From CAZYQW01 sp964649825 (lineage in GTDB: Bacteria > Planctomycetota > B15-G4 > JADJEK01): DNA of 64,000 nucleotides. The notes beneath the pieces are model-generated. The model did no database searches. It was given only the letters and a program-made list of their open reading frames with translations, and was not told the origin of the DNA. The stretch's first letter is position 1; each line of letters starts with the position of its first letter. Shown one piece after another: positions 1 through 8,851 of this stretch. The stretch spans positions 62,001 through 126,000 of the forward strand of contig CAZYQW010000147.1 in the NCBI GenBank assembly GCA_964649825.1. Direction: 5' to 3'. Both the position numbers and the translations under genes were made by a program.

Positions 1-599
1 GACATCTTCTGGCCGTCGAGCCCGGGCACCGCTGCGCCTTTCGACAGTTGGTGGCGCGGCTCGATGAAGACCGGCTGCCCGTACTGATGGTTGAACGCCC
101 GCGCGAACTCGCGCGCCATCTCGAGGTGCTGCACCTGGTCCTTGCCGACCGGCACCACGGTCGCGTCGTAGCCGAGGATGTCGGCCGCCATCAACACCGG
201 GTAGATGAAGAGGCCGGCCGACGCGGGCAGCCCCTTCGCGGTCTTGTCCTTGTAGCTGACCGCCCGTTCGAGCTCGCCCATCGGAGTGGCGGTGAGGAGC
301 AGCCAGGTCAGCTCGGTCACCTCGGGGACGTCGGACTGACGGAAGATGATGCTGCGTTCCGGGTCGAGGCCGAGCGCGAGGTAGGTCGCGGCTGCCTCGA
401 ACGTGTAGGCGCGGAGCTGGGCGGCATCGTGGACGGTGGTGAGCGCGTGGTAGTTGGCGATGAAGTAGAAGGAGCGGCCCGCCTCCTGCGCCGCGAGGTG
501 CTGGAGGATCGCCCCGAAGTAGTTGCCGAGGTGCAGCGAACCCGATGGTTGGATCCCCGAGAGGTATCGGTCCTTCGGTCGTTGCTTCGCTTCGGTCAC
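1..599 (-). CDS. trpS: Tryptophanyl-tRNA synthetase, 3'-truncated by the window edge
   Basis: Class I aminoacyl-tRNA synthetase that charges tRNA-Trp. The minus-strand reading begins with GTG at 599; a TGA lies in frame just upstream, so no earlier start is possible. About 20 residues in, the HIGH-type motif appears as GSLHLGNYFGAI, followed by the Rossmann-fold core (FYFIANYHALTT, FIYPVLMAADILGYDA, VGKDQVQHLEMAREF). The window ends at GLDGQKMS, inside the KMSKS loop, so roughly the first 199 residues are present and the anticodon-binding half is missing. No neighbour obviously shares its transcript in this window. The family assignment is secure. Confidence 0.95.
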   Translation of the reverse strand, partial: MTEAKQRPKDRYLSGIQPSGSLHLGNYFGAILQHLAAQEAGRSFYFIANYHALTTVHDAAQLRAYTFEAAATYLALGLDPERSIIFRQSDVPEVTELTWLLLTATPMGELERAVSYKDKTAKGLPASAGLFIYPVLMAADILGYDATVVPVGKDQVQHLEMAREFARAFNHQYGQPVFIEPRHQLSKGAAVPGLDGQKM

Positions 600-841
600 G
601 CGGCCCTCGTCGGCTCAGGATCGGTAGGGACGGCCGACTTCAGCGGTTTTGGCGCCTTCCGTCAAGAAACGCCCCGACCCCGTCGCGCGCGGCGCGACCT
701 GCGCAGCCGAACCGGAGGCGGACCGGATCGGTACGAGCATTGCTCGAGGTCACGCTGCCTGTCCGACGGAACGATGACCGCCTCGCCGTGGCCGGGGAGG
801 CGACGCATCCATCCGTGCGATGAGAGATCGGAGACAACGCC

Positions 842-997
842 ATGAAGACGTGCGAGATGAAGGGTTGTCCGTGCGAGAAGAACGAGTCGGAGATGATTCA
901 GCAGGACGGGGCCTACTACTGCTCCTCCGAGTGCGCGCGCAACGCGACCGACGCCAACGGGAAGTGCGGCTGCGGACACCGCGGCTGCTCGAGTTGA
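842..997 (+). CDS. Metallothionein-like Cys-rich protein, copy 1
   Basis: A 51-residue protein with eight cysteines (C4, C9, C11, C27, C31, C41, C43, C48) and His45. The layout CxxxxCxC, YYCSSEC, then CxCGHxxC closely follows the bacterial metallothionein family of cyanobacterial SmtA, which sequesters Zn and Cd in the cytoplasm. GGAGA lies about seven bases before the ATG. A paralogue follows 250 bp downstream on the same strand. No SmtB-type repressor gene is visible nearby, so regulation is unknown. Metal binding is inferred from the cysteine pattern. Confidence 0.85.
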   Translation: MKTCEMKGCPCEKNESEMIQQDGAYYCSSECARNATDANGKCGCGHRGCSS

Positions 998-1244
998 CGG
1001 AACCGAGGCTTCGCGACCCTCGGTTTCTACAAAACGTCGCCACGATTTCGACGCCGCTGTCGACGAGCATCGATCGCAAGCCTCGATCGCGACGGGCTTG
1101 CGTGCGGAGACCGACCGCCCGGCGAGGCCTGGGATCTCGCGGGCCTCGCCGGAACGAGGGTTGCTCTACTCCTCGAGACGCGCGACGCACGGCCACGGCC
1201 GCACGGCCGAGGGATCGAAGGCGTCCGACGACTGGGAGGGATCG

Positions 1245-1400
1245 ATGAGACGGTGCGAGATGCTCCTGTGCGAGTGCGAGGTGGAGGAGTCGAAGGTCGT
1301 GGAGCGGGACGGCGGCTTCTTCTGCTCGGAAGCATGCGCTCGTGACCAGGCCGACGATGATGGCTTCTGCGGCTGCACCCACGAGGTCTGCGTCGACTGA
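1245..1400 (+). CDS. Metallothionein-like Cys-rich protein, copy 2
   Basis: A second 51-residue protein with the same framework as the upstream copy: C4, C9, C11, the FFCSEAC pair C27/C31, then C42, C44, His46 and C49. The ATG at 1245 has GGGAGGG five bases upstream. The frame stays open further upstream, but that extension has no family similarity. Residues outside the cysteines differ considerably from copy 1 (more acidic: ECEVEES, QADDDG), so this is an old duplication rather than a recent one. The likely role is intracellular binding of d10 metal ions; substrate preference cannot be read from the sequence. Confidence 0.85.
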   Translation: MRRCEMLLCECEVEESKVVERDGGFFCSEACARDQADDDGFCGCTHEVCVD

Positions 1401-1495
1401 TCGGCGATCCGCCGTCGCCGCCACGTCGATCGCCGCCGCGATCGAGGAGACCGGCCCGGCCGTCGACCACGGCGCGTTCGTTATGCTCGCGCGTC

Positions 1496-4400
1496 GTGAC
1501 CCTCTTCATCAGCCACGCACCGGAAGACGACGCGGCGGCACGGCGCGTCGAGGAGCAGCTCGGGGCCGCCGGCTTCGTGACGATCCGCCTCGACTCCGAC
1601 GGCAGCGACGGTCGTCCGGCCGTCGGGGACTGGGAGCGAGCGCTCGACCACGCGCTTGCTCGATCCGTGGCGGTCGTCGCGCTCGTGAGCCGGCATTGGG
1701 GCCAGTCGCGATGGTGCCTCGCGGAATGGACGTTGGCGCGCGCGCTCGGCAAGCCGGTGCTCGCGGTGATGGTCGACGGCGACGGGGTTCCGCCCGAGGT
1801 CGGAGCCAACGAGGCGGCTCTGATCGTCGACGTCGCCGGCGGCGAGATCGCCGATCGGATCGTCGCCGGACTCGCGGCGGCCGGCGTCGCGCGCGGCGGT
1901 CCGACCCCGCACCGGCCGCCGTGCCCCGGCCTCTCCCCGTTCGACGAGGCGGATGAGTTCTACTTCGTCGGCCGCGACCACGAGGTGCAGGACGTGCTGG
2001 CCGCCGTGCGCCGGATGCGGACGTTCGGCCGGCCGCGCGTCCTGTTGCTCGTCGGTCCGTCGGGCAGCGGGACGTCGTCCCTGCTGCGAGCTGGCGTCGT
2101 ACCGAAGCTCCGGCGGGCGAGGGACGTGGCGCGCGTCGTGGGGCCGTTTCGCCCGCTCCGCGCGGACGCCGCCACGGTTCGTGCGCAGGTCGGCGAGCCG
2201 CGGAGCGCGCCGGCGCCGACGTTCCTGATCCTCGACCAGCTCGAGGAGGTGCTGCATCCGGGCGCCGACCCGAGCTGGACCGAGCTTCTCGGCGAGCTCG
2301 CTCGCGCCGAGTCGATCCACGTGATCGGGGCCGTCCGCTCCGAGGAGCTCGTCGCGATCTCCGGTCTCGACGCATGGGACGGAATCGCCGTCGAGACGAT
2401 GCCGATCGCGATGCTCCGCCCCGACGCGCTCGCGCCGCTCCTGCTGCACTGGGCGAGCCGCGCCGGCGTGATGCTCGAGGACGGCCTCGTCACCCGCATC
2501 GTCACCGATGCTCGCGGCACGTGTGGGCTGGCGGCAGTGGGGTTCACGTTGCGCGAGCTCCACGAGCTCCACGAGCCCCACGAACTTGACGAACTCCACC
2601 CCGAGGACGCGACGTCCCGTCGGCTGACCGTCGACGCCTACGAGCGGACGGGTGGAGTCGGCGGAGCGATCGAGCGCGCGGCGGAATCCGCATTGGCCGG
2701 CCTCGATGACGAGACCGAGGCGGAGCTCCGCGCGGGGCTTCTCCGGCTCGCGTGGTTCGACGAGGCGGACCGGATCCACCGGAGCGTGGCCCGGCTCGAA
2801 GAGTTCCCCACCGCCGCGCGGGCGTTCGTCGAGCGGCTCATCGCGGCGCGCGTGCTCGTGCGCGGGGGTGACGGCGTGGAGGTGGCGCACGAAGCGGTCT
2901 TCGTCGCGTGGCCGCGGCTCGAGGCCTGGATCCGCGAGATGCGGTCCGCGCGCGCGTGGGCTCGCGACCTGCGCCGCGCGCGGGAGCGGTGGGAGGGGGT
3001 CGATCGATCGCGAGGCCCCCGGCTGAGCGACGCCGCGGTGGCGCGCGCCCGCGAGCACCTCGCGCGGGGAGATCCGCCGCCGGCCACCGAACGAGAGTTC
3101 CTCGATCGGTGCCTGTCCGACGCCGACCGCCGTGCGTCGCGCCGCCGGTTCCTCGCGATCGGCGCGGCCGTGGTCGTCGTCACCGCGATCCTCGTCTCGG
3201 TGCGGACGTTCGGCCTCTACCGCGACGCGGTGCGGGACGCTGGATCCGCGCATGCGAGGATCGCGCTCATACGGGCGCGTGCCGCCGAGGATCCCCTCGA
3301 AGCCGTGCGCCTCGTCCTGGACGGCCTGGAGGAGTGTCCCGACGACGATGGGATCACGGCCGCCGAGCTTCACGCGGAGCTGGATCGGCGGGCGGGGCTC
3401 GGCCTGGTGGTCCAGTTCGACCTGGCGGCCGAGGCGCACGCGATCCGCGGCGACGAACGGCTCCTGGTCGGCGACGTCCTGGTGGACGCAACCGACGGGA
3501 GCGCGGTCGTCACTCTCCCATCGCCGCCCAGCACGGTCGAGTCGGTCGACGTCGACGGAGCGCCGACGGTGCGACTCGCCTTCGACGACGGGCGGGTCGA
3601 GCTGCGCGATGCCCGCACCGGCGAGCTTCGGCAGCAGCTTGCCGGCGTCGCTCGGCGCGTCTCTCGACTCGACCCGGCGATGGCGAACCTCGAGCTGGAA
3701 CCACTCGGGGGCATGGTCGAGCAGGAACGCTCCGAGGCAGTGATCGGTCCACGCGAGACCTGGCTTCTCGTCCGTTACCGGGCGTCGGATCCGCGGCCCG
3801 GCTCGACCGACCCGGTCGAGTTTGGCCAGGTGTACCGGGTTTCGGATGGCAGTTCGCTCGAGTGCGGAAGCTCGGTCGCGTCGCTCGGCTTCATGGGCCG
3901 GCACCTGGGCCTGGTGCTCGACGATGGCCGGGTGGACCTTCGCGACCTCGACAGCGGAGAACCGATCTTCGAGCGACCAGCGGCCGCGTTGCTCGAGGCG
4001 GCCGGAGGCGGAGTCGCGCAGCTCGCGCTCGATGACGAACGGTGCGAGCTGCGAAACCTCGCGACCGGCGCGCGGCTGACGATCGACGACCGCTTCGTTC
4101 GGATCCTCGCGAGCCCGGACGGACGGCACCTCGCTGTCGCGTCGCGGGGGTCGCCCGGCTTTCTCGTCGAGTCCTCCCGATTCTCGGGTCGGCGCGAGCT
4201 CCTGTTCCACGCTTCGGAGCGTTCTCCGCTCGAGACCGCGCAGTTCTCCGACGACGGCACGATCCTCGTCGGCCACTCGCGGGGGCACGGTTTCCACGCC
4301 TGGCGCACGACGGACGGGCATCCCTACGGGCCGCTCGACCAGGACGGCGTCAGCGACGTGGGTGCGTTCTCGCCGGGCCGTCCGCGGTGGCTCGCGGTCG

Positions 4401-4816
4401 TCGCGTCGGGTCGCGTCGTCGTCTTCGACGTCACCGGATCCAAGGCGATGAAGGTCCGCGAGTTCAGCGACTCATCGACGCGGCTGAGGTTCGCCGCGGA
4501 CGGGCGGCTGCTCGTCACGCGTTGGGATCGACGCGTGGCCTGCTTCGATCCCGCGAACGACTGGGCGCGGGTCGAGGTCGGTCCGGTCGGCGGGGACGTG
4601 ATCCTGCCCCCCGGCGCGCCCTACCTCTGGTACGAGGAGCCGGAGTCGCGACGCTGGTCGATCGTCGATCTCGCGTGGCGGGCCGACTCGGAGCCGCTCG
4701 ACGGGTCGGCCGGCCGCCGGGCCGAGCGCATCAGCGCGGCCCGGCGCGGGCTCGAGCGGTTCCCGTTCGCGAATCCTGCCCCCTGTCTCAAGCCGGCGGT
4801 CTCATCGCCACCATGA
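1496..4816 (+). CDS. TIR - nSTAND - transmembrane - propeller-like protein with a degenerate Walker A
   Basis: A 1106-residue multidomain protein. Residues 1-130 form a TIR domain (start GTG; LFISHAPED; SRWCLAEW with Glu77 at the NADase catalytic position). At 143-160, CPGLSPFDEADEFYFVGRD is the usual entry to an nSTAND1 NTPase. Its P-loop at 187-195 reads GPSGSGTSS, with Thr193 where the invariant lysine belongs; Walker B (LILDQLEE, 244-251) is intact. A hydrophobic segment at about 552-572 is the only clear membrane span. The rest (about 590-1106) is repetitive beta-rich sequence resembling a degenerate WD40 or propeller sensor. Family knowledge suggests a sensor-switch-effector, possibly antiviral or signalling. 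Whether it binds nucleotide is doubtful. Its 3' end overlaps the convergent methyltransferase gene by 29 bp. Confidence 0.85.
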   Translation: MTLFISHAPEDDAAARRVEEQLGAAGFVTIRLDSDGSDGRPAVGDWERALDHALARSVAVVALVSRHWGQSRWCLAEWTLARALGKPVLAVMVDGDGVPPEVGANEAALIVDVAGGEIADRIVAGLAAAGVARGGPTPHRPPCPGLSPFDEADEFYFVGRDHEVQDVLAAVRRMRTFGRPRVLLLVGPSGSGTSSLLRAGVVPKLRRARDVARVVGPFRPLRADAATVRAQVGEPRSAPAPTFLILDQLEEVLHPGADPSWTELLGELARAESIHVIGAVRSEELVAISGLDAWDGIAVETMPIAMLRPDALAPLLLHWASRAGVMLEDGLVTRIVTDARGTCGLAAVGFTLRELHELHEPHELDELHPEDATSRRLTVDAYERTGGVGGAIERAAESALAGLDDETEAELRAGLLRLAWFDEADRIHRSVARLEEFPTAARAFVERLIAARVLVRGGDGVEVAHEAVFVAWPRLEAWIREMRSARAWARDLRRARERWEGVDRSRGPRLSDAAVARAREHLARGDPPPATEREFLDRCLSDADRRASRRRFLAIGAAVVVVTAILVSVRTFGLYRDAVRDAGSAHARIALIRARAAEDPLEAVRLVLDGLEECPDDDGITAAELHAELDRRAGLGLVVQFDLAAEAHAIRGDERLLVGDVLVDATDGSAVVTLPSPPSTVESVDVDGAPTVRLAFDDGRVELRDARTGELRQQLAGVARRVSRLDPAMANLELEPLGGMVEQERSEAVIGPRETWLLVRYRASDPRPGSTDPVEFGQVYRVSDGSSLECGSSVASLGFMGRHLGLVLDDGRVDLRDLDSGEPIFERPAAALLEAAGGGVAQLALDDERCELRNLATGARLTIDDRFVRILASPDGRHLAVASRGSPGFLVESSRFSGRRELLFHASERSPLETAQFSDDGTILVGHSRGHGFHAWRTTDGHPYGPLDQDGVSDVGAFSPGRPRWLAVVASGRVVVFDVTGSKAMKVREFSDSSTRLRFAADGRLLVTRWDRRVACFDPANDWARVEVGPVGGDVILPPGAPYLWYEEPESRRWSIVDLAWRADSEPLDGSAGRRAERISAARRGLERFPFANPAPCLKPAVSSPP
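2555..2599 (+). repeat. Five tandem 9-bp units inside the STAND gene
   Basis: Five consecutive 9-bp units (consensus GAGCTCCAC) encode E-L-H, E-L-H, E-P-H, E-L-D, E-L-H at residues 354-368 of the TIR-STAND protein. The array is in frame, so gain or loss of units would change the linker length without shifting the frame. Confidence 0.85.
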
Positions 4817-5546
4817 CGAGCGAGTGACCGAACGGCGCCGACACGTAGCGCAGCACCTTCCCCTCGCCGCCGAAGATCGCGGCCAGGAGCCCGTTCAAAA
4901 GCGGGCTCGGTGAGCTCGAGAGGTTCGTCCGCGTGTCGCCTTCCTTCGGGAAGAGCCGTTCCTTCGTCTTGAGCGCGAGCACCGCGGGGAGGATCAGCGG
5001 GAAGAGCACGACGTTCACGTAGGTCGCCTTCCGCACCACGAGGCCCGCCGTCCGAGCCTTCGCGACGAGGTCGCCGCGGGTGTAGCGCCGCTTGTGGTGC
5101 GCGACCTTGTCGTTGTTCGAGTAGAGGAACTGGTACGCCGGCACCGAGAAGAAGGCGGTGCCCCCCGGCTTCAGGACCCGCGTCACCTCGCGAAGCACGC
5201 CGCGGTCGTCGTCGACGTGCTCGAGGCAGTCGAACAACGTGACCAGATCCTGGCTCGCGTCCCGCAACGGCAGCCCGACGTCGCCGCCGACGAAGCTCCG
5301 CGCGAACCCGCGCTCGTGGCAGATCTCGATCGATCGCCGATCGGCGTCGACGCCCACGGCGTCGCCGTAGCGCAGCTTCAGCTCGGGCAGCATTCCGCCG
5401 ACTCCGCAGCCGACGTCGGCGACCGCCAGCCCGGGGCGCGGCGGCAGGAAGCGCTCGAGGATCGTGAAGTAGCTCCGGCGACGGCCGATGAACCACCAGT
5501 GGTCGCGCTCGAGCTCGAGGAATTGGTCGTAGGCGACGCCCTCCAC
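4788..5546 (-). CDS. Class I SAM-dependent methyltransferase
   Basis: 252 residues with a Methyltransf_11-type fold: motif I VADVGCGVGG at 43-52, an acidic residue ending strand 2 (GVDAD), and the post-motif FDCLEHVDD and VLKPGGTAFFSVP strands. The C-terminal part has a hydrophobic stretch (VNVVLFPLILPAVLAL) as in methyltransferases of lipid or glycan clusters. It is the last gene of a minus-strand cluster, 10 bp after the previous methyltransferase, and overlaps the converging TIR-STAND gene by 29 bp. The substrate is unknown; context suggests a sugar or lipid-linked glycan. Confidence 0.85.
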   Translation of the reverse strand: MEGVAYDQFLELERDHWWFIGRRRSYFTILERFLPPRPGLAVADVGCGVGGMLPELKLRYGDAVGVDADRRSIEICHERGFARSFVGGDVGLPLRDASQDLVTLFDCLEHVDDDRGVLREVTRVLKPGGTAFFSVPAYQFLYSNNDKVAHHKRRYTRGDLVAKARTAGLVVRKATYVNVVLFPLILPAVLALKTKERLFPKEGDTRTNLSSSPSPLLNGLLAAIFGGEGKVLRYVSAPFGHSLVMVAMRPPA

Positions 5547-5556
5547 GGCCCCTCGG

Positions 5557-6468
5557 TCACCGCTTCTCGCGGGCGACGATCAGCATCTCGTCGAAGAGGT
5601 TGACGTAGAGCGACGCGTTGCCGATCAGCTTCAGCGGCGCCGCGAGGGTCGAGAGGATCGGGTGGATCTTGCCGATCCGCTCGACGAGGAAGTTGAAGGA
5701 GACCTTCTTGCCGCCGCGCCGCGGCGTGTTCTCCTCGACGACGAAGCCGGCGCGGTCGAGCAGGGTCCGCACCGTGTCGGGCGCGAAGTGGTACAGGTGC
5801 TCGGCCATCTTGTAGTGCTGCCAGCGCGGGCCCATCACGCGGGCGAAGCGCGACTCGACGTTCTGCGTCTCGATGACGAGGAGCCCGTCGTCCTTCAGGA
5901 GCTGTCTCGCGCGCGCGAGGTGCGGGATCGGGTCCTCGAGGTGCTCGATGACGTCCCAGAACGTGATCGCGTCGAAGCTCCGCTCGGCGAACGGGGCGTC
6001 GAGGATCGAGCCGGAGACGACCGAGTCGAGGTCGAACATCTGCTTCGAGCGCGCCGCCATGTACTCGGAGAGCTCGATCCCGTGGCACTCCCAGCCGATC
6101 TCCTTCATCGTCGACAGGAAGAAGCCCGCCGCCGATCCGACGTCGAGGACGCGTCCCCCGGCCGGCTTGCGCGACGTGATCACCTCGCGCCGCATGCGGT
6201 ACGTCGCGACGTAGAGCTCTTCGTCTTTCAGGTAGTCGGTGTAGCCGAACTCCTTCGCCTCGTCGGAGTTCCAGTACGCGGTCTGATACATCGCCTGCAG
6301 CTCGGCCTCGGTGAGCCGTGGAGTGACGTAGACGAGGCGGCAGCCGTTGCAACGCACGACCCGATACGGATCCTGCGTGAACATCACGGCGGCGTCGTCC
6401 CTGCCGCAGAGGTAGCAGCCGACCTCTCGCGTCGGTCGCGCGCTCAGGACGTCGGCGGAGCTCTTCAT
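5557..6468 (-). CDS. SAM methyltransferase with N-terminal zinc-ribbon-like segment
   Basis: 303 residues. The N-terminus has CYLCGR and VVRCNGCRLVYVTPR, a four-cysteine knuckle typical of sugar C-methyltransferase-like proteins. It is followed by a class I methyltransferase core: VLDVGSAAGFFL (motif I), WECHGIELSEYM, FDAITFWDVIEHLEDP and LLVIETQNVESRF. Its ATG shares one base with the upstream gene's stop (TGATG junction), implying translational coupling to the flavoprotein. Likely to methylate a nucleotide-sugar or glycan intermediate; this is an inference from domain layout and context. Confidence 0.85.
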   Translation of the reverse strand: MKSSADVLSARPTREVGCYLCGRDDAAVMFTQDPYRVVRCNGCRLVYVTPRLTEAELQAMYQTAYWNSDEAKEFGYTDYLKDEELYVATYRMRREVITSRKPAGGRVLDVGSAAGFFLSTMKEIGWECHGIELSEYMAARSKQMFDLDSVVSGSILDAPFAERSFDAITFWDVIEHLEDPIPHLARARQLLKDDGLLVIETQNVESRFARVMGPRWQHYKMAEHLYHFAPDTVRTLLDRAGFVVEENTPRRGGKKVSFNFLVERIGKIHPILSTLAAPLKLIGNASLYVNLFDEMLIVAREKR

Positions 6469-7883
6469 CAGTCGACGTGCGCCTCCTCGCCGAGGAGTTC
6501 ATCGTGCCTCACCGCGCTCCGCTTCAGGAGCTTGTCGGCGAGCACGAGGCCCATCGCGATCGAATGGTCCATGTTCCCGTACTGGAAGAGCCCCTGGCGT
6601 CCGGTGGTCTCGAAGTTCTCGAACCGGCCCATCCACTCGCGGCAGCGCCTCACGTGCTGCTTGTAGGTCAGGTCGTACAGCGGGTAGCTGTACCGCTCGC
6701 GGTGGATGAACGCATCGAGCACCTCGTGCCGTTTGATCAGGCCGATCGTCTCGAGGTCGGAGGACGCCTGCTCCAGGAGCTCCTCCTTGCTCATGTTCCA
6801 CACGTGGTCGTCGTAGTTGCACGTGATCTCGGCCGACACGAGCGTCCGGCCCGGCGGCGCGCACTCCTCGGAGAAGTTCTTGAACTCGGAGATGCGGTGG
6901 ACCTTCAGGTGCTGCTCGGGCAGGTAGATCCAGTGGTCGTCGGTGACCTTGTCGCGGTCGAGGGAGAGCATGACGAAGACGATGGCCTTGTAGCGCAGCG
7001 AGCGCCGCGACTCGAGCACCTCCTGGGGCGGCGCGGGATCGAACAGGTCGATCATCGACGTGATCGGGATCGTGCTCACGAGGAACTCGACCGGCTCGAC
7101 GTGCGTCTCGCCGTCCTTGAGGTACTCGATGGCAGTGACGCGGTCTCCCTCCCACCGGATGCGCTGGATGTCCACGTCCGTCTCGATCGAGCTGCCAACC
7201 CCATTCCCGCCTTCCAGGATGAGGTCGCCGTAGCGCCGCGAGAGGTAGCCGATGCCGCCCTGTCGCGGATAGATGAACTCCGACACGAGCGTCCGCGGCG
7301 CGTTCTTGGGGCGGAACAATGTCTTCTTCACCGTGTCCATCAGGTTCAGCAGCGTGATCCGCTGGGACGCCCAGTCCGCCGAGATCTGGGTGCAGGGGAT
7401 GCCCCATGCCTTCTCGGTATAGGTGCCGAAGAAGAGGCGATAGAGGGTCTTCCCGAACCGCTTCAGGATCCAGTTCTGGAAGCAGTCGTCGGGAATCGGA
7501 TGGAAACGATCGCGCACGCGGACGGCAATGTAGTCGCTGAACGATCGCACCAGCAGCCAGACCGGGAGGTTCTTCAGGATGTTGGCGGTGTTCAACGGAT
7601 AGTTGAAGAACCGCCCCAACATGAAGATGCGCGAGAGGCGGTGCCGCCAGTGGGCGTTGTCGCCGATCAGCTCTTCGACCTGCGCCTGCACGCGTTGGTT
7701 GCGCGTGTGGAACCGATGAGGTCCGAGGTCGAAGGTGTAGCCGTCGATCTCGAACGAAGCCGCGAGCCCCCCGATGTACGGCTCCTTCTCGAGGAGGCGC
7801 ACCGTCTTGCCCTCTTTCGACAGGTTGTATCCGGCCGACAGGCCCGCCAGTCCGGCGCCCAGAATCGTGTACTTTTCGACCAT
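6468..7883 (-). CDS. UDP-galactopyranose-mutase-like FAD-dependent oxidoreductase
   Basis: 471 residues. The N-terminus has the dinucleotide-binding fingerprint ILGAGLAGLSAGYNL followed by LLEKEPYIGGLAASFEIDGYTFDLGPHRFH. The GG and the DxGxHxF region are the flavin-site pattern of the UDP-galactopyranose mutase and amine-oxidase-like superfamily. FNYPLNTANIL and the C-terminal FQYGNMDHSIAMGLVLADKLL also fit the mutase-like branch, though it is longer than classical Glf (about 370-390). It probably rearranges or oxidises a nucleotide-sugar or polyprenyl-linked substrate for the cell surface. It is coupled to the downstream methyltransferase by a one-base overlap. The exact substrate is not determinable. 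Confidence 0.8.
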   Translation of the reverse strand: MVEKYTILGAGLAGLSAGYNLSKEGKTVRLLEKEPYIGGLAASFEIDGYTFDLGPHRFHTRNQRVQAQVEELIGDNAHWRHRLSRIFMLGRFFNYPLNTANILKNLPVWLLVRSFSDYIAVRVRDRFHPIPDDCFQNWILKRFGKTLYRLFFGTYTEKAWGIPCTQISADWASQRITLLNLMDTVKKTLFRPKNAPRTLVSEFIYPRQGGIGYLSRRYGDLILEGGNGVGSSIETDVDIQRIRWEGDRVTAIEYLKDGETHVEPVEFLVSTIPITSMIDLFDPAPPQEVLESRRSLRYKAIVFVMLSLDRDKVTDDHWIYLPEQHLKVHRISEFKNFSEECAPPGRTLVSAEITCNYDDHVWNMSKEELLEQASSDLETIGLIKRHEVLDAFIHRERYSYPLYDLTYKQHVRRCREWMGRFENFETTGRQGLFQYGNMDHSIAMGLVLADKLLKRSAVRHDELLGEEAHVD

Positions 7884-8089
7884 TTGAAGTTGGGTGGAGA
7901 CTCTCTGAGGCGAGGGAGTGGATCCAAGGGTGATGAGGGTGATTCCTTAGCAGAGTCGCCGGAACGAAGCAACGAAGGCGGAGCGGCTCCGATCGAACGC
8001 GTGCATCTCTCCTCCTGCCGCGGCCTGCCGTTCACGCGACCCGCCAAGTCTACCCCACGACGCGGCATGTCCTCTTCCGCGTGCCCCGC

Positions 8090-8812
8090 TCATCGCCCGT
8101 ATTTTCCTCGCGCCGCCCGCGCCCGGATCGCGACGAGCTCGCCGAACGATCGTGCCGTGTCCCGGACCAGCCGTACCTTCGAGTTCGGCCGGTGCTCCCA
8201 CGTGACCGGGATCTCGCGGACGTGGAACCCGAGGAACCGCGCGAGGAACAGGATCTCGGCGTCGAACGACCAGCCGTCGACGACGGAACGCGTGAAGATC
8301 GCCTGCGACGCCTCGCGCCGGAACGCCTTGAAACCGCACGTGTAGTCGGAGAAGGAGAGGCCGAGCACCCGATTCACGACCTTCGTGTAGCCGAGGCCCA
8401 TCACGGTTCGGACCTGGCTCTGCGGAGTCCTGATCTCTGCTTCATCATGCTTGCGCGTTCCGATCACGATGTCGACGCCGGAGTCGTCGAAGACGGGCAG
8501 GAAACGGTCCATCTCGGCGAGGGGCGTGGCGAGGTCCGCGTCGAGGAAGAACACCGGGTCTCCGGCCGCCTCGAGCATGCCGCGCCGCACGGCGGCGCCC
8601 TTGCCGAGATTGATGCCGTTCTCGCGGATCTGGAGAGGGAGGTCGGCCCCGAGCTCCTGCAGGATCGCGACGCTGCGGTCGCGGCTGCCGTCGTCGACGG
8701 CGACGATCTCGTAGTCGTCCCCGAACCGCTCGCTGAGGAAGCGGGCGAGCTCGGTGACCGATGCACGCAGCACCGGTTCTTCGTTGAACACGGGGACGAC
8801 GACGCTGATCAT
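8090..8812 (-). CDS. Family 2 glycosyltransferase, dolichyl-phosphate glucosyltransferase type
   Basis: 240 residues. It starts MISVVVPVFNEE; VAVDDGSRD is the nucleotide-binding segment and FFLDADLATPLAEMD carries the DxD metal site. The AVRRGMLEA and SDYTCGFKAFRRE motifs match the dolichyl- or polyprenyl-phosphate glucosyl/mannosyl transferase group. It would move a sugar from a nucleotide donor to a lipid phosphate at the cytoplasmic face of the membrane. I chose the ATG at 8812 because the canonical N-terminus begins there; the frame is open much further upstream, but that part is antisense to the YfhO-like gene. It is divergent from that gene with 39 bp between starts, and sits 206 bp upstream of the mutase-like gene on the same strand. 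Confidence 0.9.
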   Translation of the reverse strand: MISVVVPVFNEEPVLRASVTELARFLSERFGDDYEIVAVDDGSRDRSVAILQELGADLPLQIRENGINLGKGAAVRRGMLEAAGDPVFFLDADLATPLAEMDRFLPVFDDSGVDIVIGTRKHDEAEIRTPQSQVRTVMGLGYTKVVNRVLGLSFSDYTCGFKAFRREASQAIFTRSVVDGWSFDAEILFLARFLGFHVREIPVTWEHRPNSKVRLVRDTARSFGELVAIRARAARGKYGR

Positions 8813-8851
8813 GGGCGCGGGACGCGGTGGGGCTCTTCCTAAAGGGCGCCG

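Noticed and set aside
1481..4321. Minus-strand open frame of 946 codons opposite the TIR-STAND gene
   Set aside because: Antisense shadow; the plus-strand product has clear TIR and STAND motifs, this one has none.
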